A model generated the notes under the pieces. That model had not been told where the DNA came from, did no database searches, and saw nothing but the letters and a program-made list of their open reading frames with translations. The translations under genes were made by a program, and so were the position numbers. From an uncultured Myxococcales bacterium (GTDB lineage Bacteria > Myxococcota_A > UBA9042), in the NCBI GenBank assembly GCA_903896545.1, contig CAITYF010000066.1, positions 1 through 45,419 on the forward strand: DNA of 45,419 nucleotides, given 5' to 3'. Below, piece after piece: positions 26,209 through 35,139 of the stretch (the stretch's first letter is position 1; the number at the start of each line of letters is the position of its first letter).

Positions 26209-27573
26209 CTACTTGACGATGCACTGCTGAAGGATCTGCAGTTCGTCAAAACGGTGGTAGTTGGTTGCCCAGCCCGTTGTGCCAGAAAAACCAATGAAGC
26301 CGCCGCGGAACTTGAAGTTGGGAATCGCTTTGTTGATGATTTCTACGCCATCCAGCGTCAAACGCACGACATTTCCGGTGATTTGCACGGTAACCGGGTG
26401 CCAGTTCAGATCCTCGATGAACGGCACGCTTGCCCACAAGTAGTGGTTGGTCGCGTCGCCGTTTTGCATGATGCCGATGTGATTCTCAAGGGTTGGATCG
26501 ACGTTTGGATCTCCATTGTTGTGCCACGTGTCGATCTCAATGTGGAACGCCTCGATCGCCATCGACACGCCGTTCTGCTTGCAGTCGCCCGTGACGCCGT
26601 AGCCGAGGCAGCCGCCGGCCCCCGCGGTCGCGATGTACGTCTCCAATTCCGCCACGGTCTTGACGTCGATGACGTTGAGCGCAAAGCCGTCCGCGCCTTT
26701 GGGCTGACCGCTGTTGGTCAGGTACCCGCCCGTGGCGATCTTGAAGCTGAGTTGCACGTCGCCAGGCGAGACATAGTCCGCGATGTTGTAGATGGAGCCT
26801 TTCTTGCTCTGCGCGTTGCCGGTCATTTCGAGCCAGCCGCCTGGGTCAAAGTAGGCGTCGCCGTACGTCTTCCACTTGCCGCCCGCGACCGTCGTATCAA
26901 ACGAGTCCGGCGTGCCCCAGGAGCAGATGCCAAGCGAGATTGTGTCTTGCGCGCCCACATCGCTGGGCTCCGTTACACTCAAGGAAATCGTGTGGTTGCC
27001 TGGGCTCAGCTTGGGCAGGTTCAACGACACGTTGCCACTGGCGTCAGGGATCGACGTGCCGAGCACGCCGTCGATGTCCGATGCCCATTCGACCTTCAAG
27101 TCCGCACCGCTGTACAGCGTGTCCGTCACGATGCCCGCAAGTGCCACGGGCTTGCCCGACTCAATGACCGTTCCCGTCGCGGGCGCGGTGATTGTGGCTC
27201 CTGGTACGCCCTTTGGATTCGGATTCACGTCGACCTCCGGAACGTCTGGAATCACGTCGGCCGCGTCATCCGCACTGTCCGTGAGCGCGTCCGTTGCAGC
27301 ATCCGCGATGGCATCCGCCTCCGCATCCGTTCCACCCGTGGAATCGCTCATGTCCTCCGTGCTTACGTCCGTCCCTGCTGTGCCATCCGCCGTCGCAGAC
27401 ACGTCGACGCTGAGCTGCGTGTCTCCTGTCGCGACGTCGTCGACGCCATCCGTCGAGATCGCCGTCTTCGGCGAACTACACGCGCCCAGCGCCGCAACGA
27501 GTGCGGTCAACGCGAACGCGCGCACGAGGGACTTCAGGACACCAGGATTCACGGACATTACGGTCTGCATCAT
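26209..27573 (-). CDS. Lipoprotein with L-type-lectin-like (ConA-like) domain
   Basis: A 454-residue lipoprotein: the leader ends in ALGACSS and is followed by an Asp/Ala/Thr linker to about residue 115. A segment around 125-210 looks like an Ig-like or cadherin-type domain (GATITAPATGTVIESGKPVAL). The C-terminal 230 residues resemble a legume/L-type lectin fold: DGFALNVIDV, AFHIEIDTWHNNGD, LENHIGIMQNGD, VRLTLDGVEI and GFIGFSGTTGWATNYH are in the expected order, with acidic and Asn residues that could bind calcium and sugar. A carbohydrate-binding surface role is likely but inferred. The ribosome site GGAGTGTTGA fits ATG 27573 or the next codon. Confidence 0.78.
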   Translation of the reverse strand: MMQTVMSVNPGVLKSLVRAFALTALVAALGACSSPKTAISTDGVDDVATGDTQLSVDVSATADGTAGTDVSTEDMSDSTGGTDAEADAIADAATDALTDSADDAADVIPDVPEVDVNPNPKGVPGATITAPATGTVIESGKPVALAGIVTDTLYSGADLKVEWASDIDGVLGTSIPDASGNVSLNLPKLSPGNHTISLSVTEPSDVGAQDTISLGICSWGTPDSFDTTVAGGKWKTYGDAYFDPGGWLEMTGNAQSKKGSIYNIADYVSPGDVQLSFKIATGGYLTNSGQPKGADGFALNVIDVKTVAELETYIATAGAGGCLGYGVTGDCKQNGVSMAIEAFHIEIDTWHNNGDPNVDPTLENHIGIMQNGDATNHYLWASVPFIEDLNWHPVTVQITGNVVRLTLDGVEIINKAIPNFKFRGGFIGFSGTTGWATNYHRFDELQILQQCIVK

Positions 27574-27697
27574 TCAACACTCCAAAAGCAGACCCAATGG
27601 TAGCGACCACGGCTCGGACTGCAAGCGAACATTGGGCAAAAACACCGCGGCCGGTCGGGATTGCTCCAAACCGGCCGCGTCCAGACTCAGGCTTAAC

Positions 27698-28030
27698 TTA
27701 CGCCGCTTTGGGCGCGAACGACTGGCAGTTGCCGGTCGGCGCGATGGGCCCCTTGATGACCTTGCAGCCGCCACACGCCGCGCCGCCTTCGGGCGCCGTG
27801 TAGAGCTGACACTTGCCGCACACCTTGGCCGGATCGGCTGAGTTGTCGACGTACTTGAGCGCCGTGCGGGTCGCCTTGTCAGCGTCGGAAACGCCGGTCA
27901 GGTCGTCGCACTTCGGGGCGTCGCCGCCGCCCTTGCCGCACGCCTGCACGGCCGCGATAGCGCCGATGGAGAGGGCGCCCAAGCCAAGGCGCGACATAAA
28001 GGCCCGGCGGCTGGTGTTTTCTGCGTTCAT
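27698..28030 (-). CDS. High-potential iron-sulfur protein (HiPIP), Tat-exported
   Basis: A 110-residue periplasmic electron carrier. The N-terminus has a Tat motif (SRRAFM) and a hydrophobic stretch ending in a lipobox-like VQACG, so it may also be lipid-anchored. The 4Fe-4S ligands are Cys71 and Cys74 (CGKC), Cys86 or Cys89 (CGGC) and Cys102 (GNCQSF), in the HiPIP order; the extra Cys in CGGC is unusual. ATG 28030 follows GGAGGAACC. HiPIPs usually carry electrons from bc1-type complexes to cytochromes or reaction centres. The next gene upstream on the same strand encodes a heme-bearing lipoprotein, a plausible partner. Confidence 0.88.
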   Translation of the reverse strand: MNAENTSRRAFMSRLGLGALSIGAIAAVQACGKGGGDAPKCDDLTGVSDADKATRTALKYVDNSADPAKVCGKCQLYTAPEGGAACGGCKVIKGPIAPTGNCQSFAPKAA

Positions 28031-28318
28031 GGTTCCTCCGAATCGAATGGTGGCGGGACAGCTCCCGCGAGACAAAGCTACGCAACGGCTGCCCCGTGAG
28101 CAGCGCCGACGACACTACGCTTTGGCGCAAAGTCCCGCAAGTTTGACCACATCGGTCCTACTTGGGGCGCACCCCGTTGACGATCGCCAATCTCTTGCGG
28201 ATGCTCTCGTTTCTTCTCGGAATTCTGCTGGCGGTGCACCGTTCCCAGCGAGCGCGAGCCGAGTCGAAAGTGTCACAAACGCGCGCAGTCCCGCCGTCCA
28301 ACGGCCGATCTCAGACGT

Positions 28319-29782
28319 CTACGGGCACTGCGTCAGCGTGCAGGCATTGCCAGTCGCCGCCCACGACGCGATCTTGGCCTTGTCAGCCGCCGAGAGCGTC
28401 TTGTTCGTCGGCATCGAGCCGTTGGCAACCCAGCCCGCGATGTCGTGGCCCGAAGTCGCCGCGCAGTTGTTGCCGAACTTGTGGCCGTGACAGCCGTTGC
28501 AGTTCGAAACGAGGATTTGCTGAACGTCCGCATACGTGGTGCACGTGCCGCCGCTGCTGGGGCAATCGGCCGCGCAGGTCGCAGTCGTTTCGCCGGTCTC
28601 GCACTTGCCGTTGCCACAAACCGGGCCGGTCGAGGTGCCGCCGCCGCCGCAGTCCGCGCAGGTCGAACCGGCGCACGTGGAGGCTGCCGTGCCCTGCGCG
28701 TCGCCGCAGCAGTCGCCGTTCTGCATGCAGACCGCGTCGCAGTAGCAGCCGATCGAGGCCTGACTTCCGCACGCCGTGTCGCACGGGTTGCCGCCGGTCG
28801 TCGAGCCGCCACAGCCGGCATTCTTGTAGCAAGTCTGCACGTCGGTGAACATCGTCACCGTGGCGTTGCCGGCCTTGGTGATGCACGCCTGAACGCACGC
28901 GTTGTCGTTGGCTGCGCACGGGTTCAAACAGTTCAGGAACGCCACGCAGCCGGCATCGTTCAAGCACGCCGACCATTCCGTCGGGCAGTTCTGGTTCACG
29001 CACAGGTTCGCCGGGTCACAGTCGATCGGGCAGGACGTCGCGTCTTCGCCGGCATCGCAGACCAGATTGCCGCAGTTGTCCGTCGTCGCGGGGCAGTCGT
29101 TGGGGCAGTTGGCGGTCGTCTCGCCCGTGCCGCACACGCCGTCGTTGTTGCACTTCGGGCTGACCGTCGTGCAGTCCGCGGGGCAATTCGCCTTGGTCTC
29201 GCCGGCTTCGCACACGCCGTTGTTGTTGCAGACGGGCGCGGCGCCGCAGTCTTCCGGGCAGCTCGCCGCGGTCTCGCCCGTGTTGCAGAATCCGTCCCCG
29301 CAAGAGCCGATGACCGGACCGGTGTCCTTGGGCGACGTGCCCGTGTCGTCGCTGCCGACGCTGCCGTCACCGCCGCTGCCGGTTGCGTCGCTGCTGGTCG
29401 TGCCATCACCGCCGCTGGTGGCGTCTCCGCCGGTCGCCGAGGACTTGCACGTCGCGATGCGCTTGGTTGCGCCGGTCGGATCCACTGTCTCCACGCAGAT
29501 TTCGCCAACGGCACACGGGCCTGCCAGCTGCCACTTGCCGCCCAAGCCTGACGTCGCGTCGGTTTGGCACTGCATGCGCAAGCCCTGCAAGCATCCTTGG
29601 TTCTGGGTGTTGGGATTGCACGGATCGCCCGCCTTGCCGGCCGTTGCGCCGCCGCTGCCACCTGTCGATGACGCGCCACACGCGGGGAGGCCAAGCGCCG
29701 CGACCGCAGCGGCAGTGAGCAGAACCGGACGCAACGCGCCCACCTTGAAGGAAACCAAACCAGCCATCCACGTCCGCGCCAT
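28319..29782 (-). CDS. Multidomain Cys-rich lipoprotein with somatomedin-B-like module and c-type heme site
   Basis: A 487-residue lipoprotein (signal ending in LGLPACG; ribosome site GGGAGAAC before ATG 29782). After a Gly/Thr/Asp linker (about 115-155) come four CGDGxCxxxExxxxCPxDC-type repeats (two begin CNNN/CNND), then the second Cys module (CVNQNCPTEWSACLNDAGC), then CYCDAVCMQNGDCC, which matches the somatomedin-B pattern, then a fifth repeat. The C-terminal 75 residues carry CNGCHGH, a single c-type heme site, with a later GSMPTNKTLS and KIASWAATG as in small cytochrome domains. This suggests a surface electron-transfer or redox protein. Related modules occur at 12796-13941 and 42217-43251. 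Confidence 0.85.
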   Translation of the reverse strand: MARTWMAGLVSFKVGALRPVLLTAAAVAALGLPACGASSTGGSGGATAGKAGDPCNPNTQNQGCLQGLRMQCQTDATSGLGGKWQLAGPCAVGEICVETVDPTGATKRIATCKSSATGGDATSGGDGTTSSDATGSGGDGSVGSDDTGTSPKDTGPVIGSCGDGFCNTGETAASCPEDCGAAPVCNNNGVCEAGETKANCPADCTTVSPKCNNDGVCGTGETTANCPNDCPATTDNCGNLVCDAGEDATSCPIDCDPANLCVNQNCPTEWSACLNDAGCVAFLNCLNPCAANDNACVQACITKAGNATVTMFTDVQTCYKNAGCGGSTTGGNPCDTACGSQASIGCYCDAVCMQNGDCCGDAQGTAASTCAGSTCADCGGGGTSTGPVCGNGKCETGETTATCAADCPSSGGTCTTYADVQQILVSNCNGCHGHKFGNNCAATSGHDIAGWVANGSMPTNKTLSAADKAKIASWAATGNACTLTQCP

Positions 29783-30135
29783 GAGTTCTCCCTACTTCCA
29801 AACGTCTGCAAGCGGCGAACGAGTGTCCCGCCGCTTGGTTCCCATAAATAATCCGCTGTTTGGGTAGGTCAGGTGTCGTTCTGCCTACGCAACGGTGCTG
29901 TTCGAGTTCAGCCAAAAACAGCGGCAGAACCGCTGGATTGACGCCAAAACCGTAGACGTTTTGTCGGCACATCGCAAGCAAATCTTCACAATTGCCCACA
30001 GCGCGCGGCGTGTGGGGTGAGACCGGCGGAAAGCTGCCGTTTCAGCCAGCCAGAACTCTGCCTTCGCGTTGCAGGCGTCGCTTTTCCTGTTACGCTTTTG
30101 ACTATGCGCGCCTCAGCGCAAAGGACCTCCGCATT
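29783..30135. promoter_or_regulatory. Divergent intergenic region with nested inverted repeats
   Basis: No gene. A long-range inverted repeat (29853-29863 with 29912-29924; CCGCTGTTTGG against CCAAAAACAGCGG) encloses a smaller one (GTAGGT against GCCTAC, about 29865-29888). It could fold into a structured leader for the minus-strand lipoprotein or serve as an operator region. A weak promoter-like TTGCAG-N16-TACGCT lies just before the epimerase gene. Both assignments are tentative. Confidence 0.35.
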
Positions 30136-31059
30136 ATGTACGTACTTGTCACGGGCGGCGCTGGCTTCATCGGCTCCAACACTGTGGATTTGCTCCTGGA
30201 ACGCGGGCACCAAGTGCGCGTTCTGGACAACTTCTACTCCGGCAAGCGCGAGAACCTGCAGGCGCATCCGCGGCTGGAAGTGTGCGAAGGCGACATCCGG
30301 GACGTCGCGACGGTGGAACGTGCCTTGGAAGGTCCCACACACGTGCTGCACTTGGCGGCACAGGTGTTCGTGCCGACGTCGATTGAGCAACCCGCGTTCT
30401 CTGGATCGGTCAACATCGGCGGCTTTGTCACTGTGCTCGACGCCGCGCGGCGGTTGGGCAAGGCGCGCGTTGTGTACGCGTCCAGTGCCGCTGTGTACGG
30501 TTTGACGACGCAGCTACCGCTGACGGAGGCGACGCCGCCGATGGCGCTCTCCCCGTACGCGCTGGAGAAGCTGGTCAATGACCAGTACGCCGCGCTTTTT
30601 GCCCAACTTTACGGCACTTCTACCTGCGGCATGCGCTACTTCAACGTGTACGGTCCGCGGCAGGATCCACGGTCACCGTATTCCGGCGTCATCAGCAAAT
30701 TCTGCTCAGTTGTCGCCGCTCGTGAACCGCTGACGGTCTTTGGCGATGGCCTGCAGACCCGCGATTTCGTCTCGGTCCGCGACGTCGCGCGGGCAAATTT
30801 GGCCGCTTTGGAGCGTGATATCACCGGCGTCGTCAACGTGGCGACTGGCCGCAGCGTCACGCTTCTGGACCTGATTGGGACGTTGGGCACGGTCGTTGGA
30901 CGCGAGCTGCACGTGAACCACGCGCCGTCGCGGCTAGGGGAAGTGCTGAAGTCAGAAGTGACGCCCAACCGGCTGCGTGAAGAGCTCCACCTCGCCGATC
31001 CTCTGCCTTTGGCGGATGGCTTGACGGCTTTGCTGCGCAGTTTGGGCATCTTGTCCTGA
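30136..31059 (+). CDS. NAD-dependent nucleotide-sugar epimerase (UDP-glucose 4-epimerase type)
   Basis: A 307-residue extended short-chain dehydrogenase. Seen: the N-terminal Rossmann motif TGGAGFIGS, the acceptor Asp in LDNFYSG, the catalytic Ser/Tyr/Lys triad (YASSAAVYG, and YALEK as the YxxxK motif), and substrate-side motifs MRYFNVYGPRQDP and GDGLQTRDFVSVRDVARA. It probably epimerises UDP-glucose or UDP-glucuronate-type sugars for surface polysaccharides; the exact sugar cannot be read from the sequence. ATG 30136 is chosen at the Rossmann start, with AAGGA upstream; the upstream open frame is not protein-like. The KirBac-type gene follows 58 bp downstream. Confidence 0.9.
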   Translation: MYVLVTGGAGFIGSNTVDLLLERGHQVRVLDNFYSGKRENLQAHPRLEVCEGDIRDVATVERALEGPTHVLHLAAQVFVPTSIEQPAFSGSVNIGGFVTVLDAARRLGKARVVYASSAAVYGLTTQLPLTEATPPMALSPYALEKLVNDQYAALFAQLYGTSTCGMRYFNVYGPRQDPRSPYSGVISKFCSVVAAREPLTVFGDGLQTRDFVSVRDVARANLAALERDITGVVNVATGRSVTLLDLIGTLGTVVGRELHVNHAPSRLGEVLKSEVTPNRLREELHLADPLPLADGLTALLRSLGILS

Positions 31060-31117
31060 GCGCCGTTGTCACGCACGCACCGACTGGTTACGCTCCGGTC
31101 AACCCGCTGAGGTCCGC

Positions 31118-32024
<907 letters not shown>

Positions 32025-32032
<8 letters not shown>

Positions 32033-32600
32033 CCGCACCGTGCTACTGACCGGCTTTGGCGCGTTCCCCGGCGTCGATGACAATCCCAGCGCGCGGGTTG
32101 CATTGGACCTGCACGACAGCGTGGGCGACGGTTGGCGCGTGCACGCTGCAGTGCTGCCGGTCGCTTGGAAGCGCGCACACGACGAAGTTGCCGATTTGGT
32201 GGCGCGGCTGAAGCCGAATCTGCTCGTGCATCTTGGCGTTGCGACCGATAGCGCAGTTGTGCGGCTGGAGACGCGCGCGGTCAATGTGCTGCACTTCCGC
32301 GTCGCCGATGTTGACGGCGCACAACCGACCGCGGGCGAGGTGATTCCGCTTGCGCCTCTCCTCTTGGAGTCGACTGTGGACCTTTCCCGACTCGCCGCGC
32401 ACGCGCGCCTTTCCGGGCTCGAAGTCGCGCTGTCCGATGACGCGGGGCGCTACGTCTGTAACGCGACCTACTTCGCCTCGCTGCACGCGTTTCCGGACAT
32501 CCCAGTGTTGTTCATTCACATTCCGCCGGTCAGCGAGACATGGCCGATGGCGCGGCTCATGCTGACGGTTTCAGGGATCTTGCACCTGCTGCTCGCCTGA
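32025..32600 (+). CDS. pcp: Pyroglutamyl-peptidase I (peptidase C15)
   Basis: Removes N-terminal pyroglutamate from peptides in the cytoplasm. At 191 residues it is near the usual size. The substrate loop TGFGAFPGVDDNPS and the three catalytic residues are present: Glu82 (RLETRAVN), Cys145 (DAGRYVCN) and His165 (FIHIPPV). The N-terminal part of the Glu motif is less conserved than in the E. coli type. It overlaps the KirBac-type gene by 8 bp and ends 3 bp before the end of the convergent amidohydrolase-like gene. Confidence 0.9.
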
Positions 32601-32603
32601 AAG

Positions 32604-33857
32604 TCACCGCTGTTGCGGCGCGTCAATCGCCACACCCGCGGCTGCCACAAAACGCGTGTGACCTTCGTAGCTCAGCGGATCGCCGTCCATCACCACAAAA
32701 TCAGCGAGTTGCCCTACGGCCAGCGTCCCCGTGCCGGCGGGCAGCCCAAGAATCGCGGCAGGTACGCGGGTAATTGCCGCCAGCGCCACGTCCGCTGGCA
32801 GCCCGTTCGCCGCTGCCAGCCCTGCCTCAAAGCGCAGATTGCGCGCGTTGTGCGTCTCCGCCGTCGCCAGCCCCAACTGCACGCCCGCCGCGTGCAGCGT
32901 CGCCGCGGACGTCAGCTCCGCCTTCCGCGTGTTCCAGCCAAACGGCGCCACGCGCACCGGACCCAGAATCACCGGCACGTGCTGCGCTGCCAGCTCTTTG
33001 GCCAGCAAGTGCGCCTCCGCGCCGCCCGCAATGACCAGACGAAAACCGAGTTCCTTGTGCAGACTCAGCGCCGCCGCAATCTCGTCTGAACGGTGGGCGT
33101 GCACAACGACAGGCAGCTTCTTGCGCCACACCAGGTCCGCCAGCGCCGCGATTCCCGCATCGTCTTTCAGGTGCTGGATCGCGTCCTTTTCCGCCGCTTC
33201 CTTGGGCTTCTTGTGATCCGCGTCCGCCAACCGCTTCGCGTTGACCAGAAGTCCGCGCAGCAACGCGATTTGCCCCGAACGCGCGCCGACCAACGGCATG
33301 TCCTGGCGCGCCTCCTCGCCCAAATTCACGTGGATCGCCACGGGCGCCTGCACGAGCGCCGCGTCCACCGTCAGCCCGGACGTGCGAAACGCCACGCTTT
33401 GTCCCGACACCAGCGCGCCGCCCAGTGGCCGAGCCAACACGGTCGTCACGCCGGCCAGACGCGCCGCGTCAAGCGCCCGCGAGGCCATCGCGATGCCGTC
33501 GATCGCGCGCACGTGGGCCAGATTGCTGTCCTTGGCCGCGATGCCGTCGTGCGAGCCGTCCTCCGCGTCCACTTCCACCTGGCCGATGTGGCCGAGCGTC
33601 TCGATGAACCCAGGCGTGACGATGCCGTTCTTGGCGAAGTCGTAGCGGCGGATGTTGGCGGGCAGGGCGCAGCGATTTTGTTCGTCCAGACAAGTGATCT
33701 TGCCATCTTGCACGACGATTCGACCGTCCAGCAGCGGTTTGGCGCCAACGACCACCGTGCGAATTTCCCGCGCGTCGACTGCAAACGAGTCCGCATACGC
33801 CGGCGCGCACAGGGCAAGGAGGCTCAGAGACACGCCGACGAGCTGCTTCACGTTCAC
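32604..33857 (-). CDS. Exported amidohydrolase-superfamily protein with altered metal site
   Basis: About 417 residues with a Sec signal peptide (LLALCAPAYA). It has the N-terminal beta domain (GRIVVQDGKITCLDE) and the C-terminal closing segment (GTLAVGQLADFVVMDGDPL) of the imidazolonepropionase-like amidohydrolase group. The first metal motif, normally PGxIDxHxH, reads PGFIETLGHIG: the first His is absent. A later His (VVVHAHRSDE) remains. It may be inactive as a canonical hydrolase or use a different metal arrangement; similar His-lacking forms exist in this superfamily. Start: GTG 33857, or GTG 33851 with a better ribosome site. It follows hisD by 21 bp, probably co-transcribed. Confidence 0.75.
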   Translation of the reverse strand: MNVKQLVGVSLSLLALCAPAYADSFAVDAREIRTVVVGAKPLLDGRIVVQDGKITCLDEQNRCALPANIRRYDFAKNGIVTPGFIETLGHIGQVEVDAEDGSHDGIAAKDSNLAHVRAIDGIAMASRALDAARLAGVTTVLARPLGGALVSGQSVAFRTSGLTVDAALVQAPVAIHVNLGEEARQDMPLVGARSGQIALLRGLLVNAKRLADADHKKPKEAAEKDAIQHLKDDAGIAALADLVWRKKLPVVVHAHRSDEIAAALSLHKELGFRLVIAGGAEAHLLAKELAAQHVPVILGPVRVAPFGWNTRKAELTSAATLHAAGVQLGLATAETHNARNLRFEAGLAAANGLPADVALAAITRVPAAILGLPAGTGTLAVGQLADFVVMDGDPLSYEGHTRFVAAAGVAIDAPQQR

Positions 33858-33878
33858 CTTCCGCTGGCCTACTTCACG

Positions 33879-35132
33879 CTATTTCCGCTGTTCCGCGGCG
33901 CGTGCGTGCGCCTCCAGACCTTCCACACGCGCCAGATGCGCCGCCGTGCGCGCCAGACCTTGCGCCGCGCCGGGCAGCGCCCGTTGCGTTGAGAGGACTT
34001 TGAGGAACGTCAGCGCCGACAAGCCGCCCGTGTAGCGTCCCGCGCGACCGGTCGGCAGCACGTGACTTGGCCCCGTGCAGTAATCGCCCAGCACTTCCGC
34101 CGCGTCGTGACCGATGAAAAGCCCGCCATAGCTGGTGCACTGCGCCGCGAGCGCTTCTGCATCCGCCGTGACGATTTCCAGATGTTCAGGTGCGCGTTCG
34201 TTGGCCAGCTCAACCATGGCGGCGCGATCCGCGACGACGACGATGCGCCCGTGCTTGACGATCGACTGCGCCGCGACGTCGCGCGTCGGCAACAAATCCA
34301 ACTGTCGGTGCACTTCCGCGGCGAGCTTCTGGGCAAAATCCGCGTCGTCCGTCACCGCCAACGCCTCTGCATCCGGGTCGTGTTCCGCTTGGGCCAACAA
34401 GTCCGCCGCAACAGTGGCGACATCGGCGTGGGCATCGCAGAGCACCATCACTTCGGACGGTCCCGCGAGCGCGTCGATGCCGACGATGCCGTAGACCTGC
34501 CGCTTCGCTTCCGTCACCCAGGAATTGCCCGGACCGACGATGAGGTCGACTGGCGCGATCGACTCCGTTCCGTAAGCTGCAGCCGCAATGCCTTGCGCGC
34601 CACCCACGGGATGTACAGCCGTCGCACCTGCGCGAAATGCCGCCGCCAGAATGTGCGGATCGGGCCAGCCGTTCTGCTTGGGCGGCGTCAACACAACGAC
34701 GTGGGGCACGCCAGCCGCCAGCGCCGGAATCACCGTCATCAGCACGGTCGACGGCAGCGGATACCGTCCGCCAGGCACGTAGCACGCCACGCGATCCACG
34801 GGCACCACGCGCTGACCGGCAAAAACGCCGGGCTCAATCTCCATTTCCATCGGCTGCAGGGTCTTGCGCTGCGCTTCGGCAAACGCGCGAATGTTGCGCG
34901 CAGCATGGTCCAAGGCGTCGCGATCCGCTTGTGGCAGACCGTTCCACGCCGCTTCCAGCACCTCGTGGGGTACGGTCCACGCCGGCGGGATTCCGCGGTC
35001 GAGCTGTTCGCTCCAGTCCCGCAGCGCTGAATCGCCGCGGTCGCGCACGTCGTGCAAAATCGTCGTCACGCGCGCGGGCGAGGCCGTCGTCGGCGCGCCA
35101 CGCACGAGCGGCAGGTGGTCAACCAGTTTCAT
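33879..35132 (-). CDS. hisD: Histidinol dehydrogenase HisD
   Basis: Catalyses the last two oxidations of histidine synthesis (histidinol to histidine, using NAD and zinc). A 417-residue protein, normal length. Seen: PGGRYPLPS, VGGAQGIAAAAYGTESI, VGPGNSWVTEAK, AGPSEVMV, AQAEHDPDA (zinc-site region) and NERAPEHLE (catalytic region), all in family order. It starts at ATG 35132, 7 bp after the stop of the upstream IgGFc-like lipoprotein gene, so it is transcribed with it. The other his genes of the window (hisAIE and hisF) lie further upstream on the same strand, separated by unrelated genes. Confidence 0.97.
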   Translation of the reverse strand: MKLVDHLPLVRGAPTTASPARVTTILHDVRDRGDSALRDWSEQLDRGIPPAWTVPHEVLEAAWNGLPQADRDALDHAARNIRAFAEAQRKTLQPMEMEIEPGVFAGQRVVPVDRVACYVPGGRYPLPSTVLMTVIPALAAGVPHVVVLTPPKQNGWPDPHILAAAFRAGATAVHPVGGAQGIAAAAYGTESIAPVDLIVGPGNSWVTEAKRQVYGIVGIDALAGPSEVMVLCDAHADVATVAADLLAQAEHDPDAEALAVTDDADFAQKLAAEVHRQLDLLPTRDVAAQSIVKHGRIVVVADRAAMVELANERAPEHLEIVTADAEALAAQCTSYGGLFIGHDAAEVLGDYCTGPSHVLPTGRAGRYTGGLSALTFLKVLSTQRALPGAAQGLARTAAHLARVEGLEAHARAAEQRK

Positions 35133-35139
35133 GTCGTCC

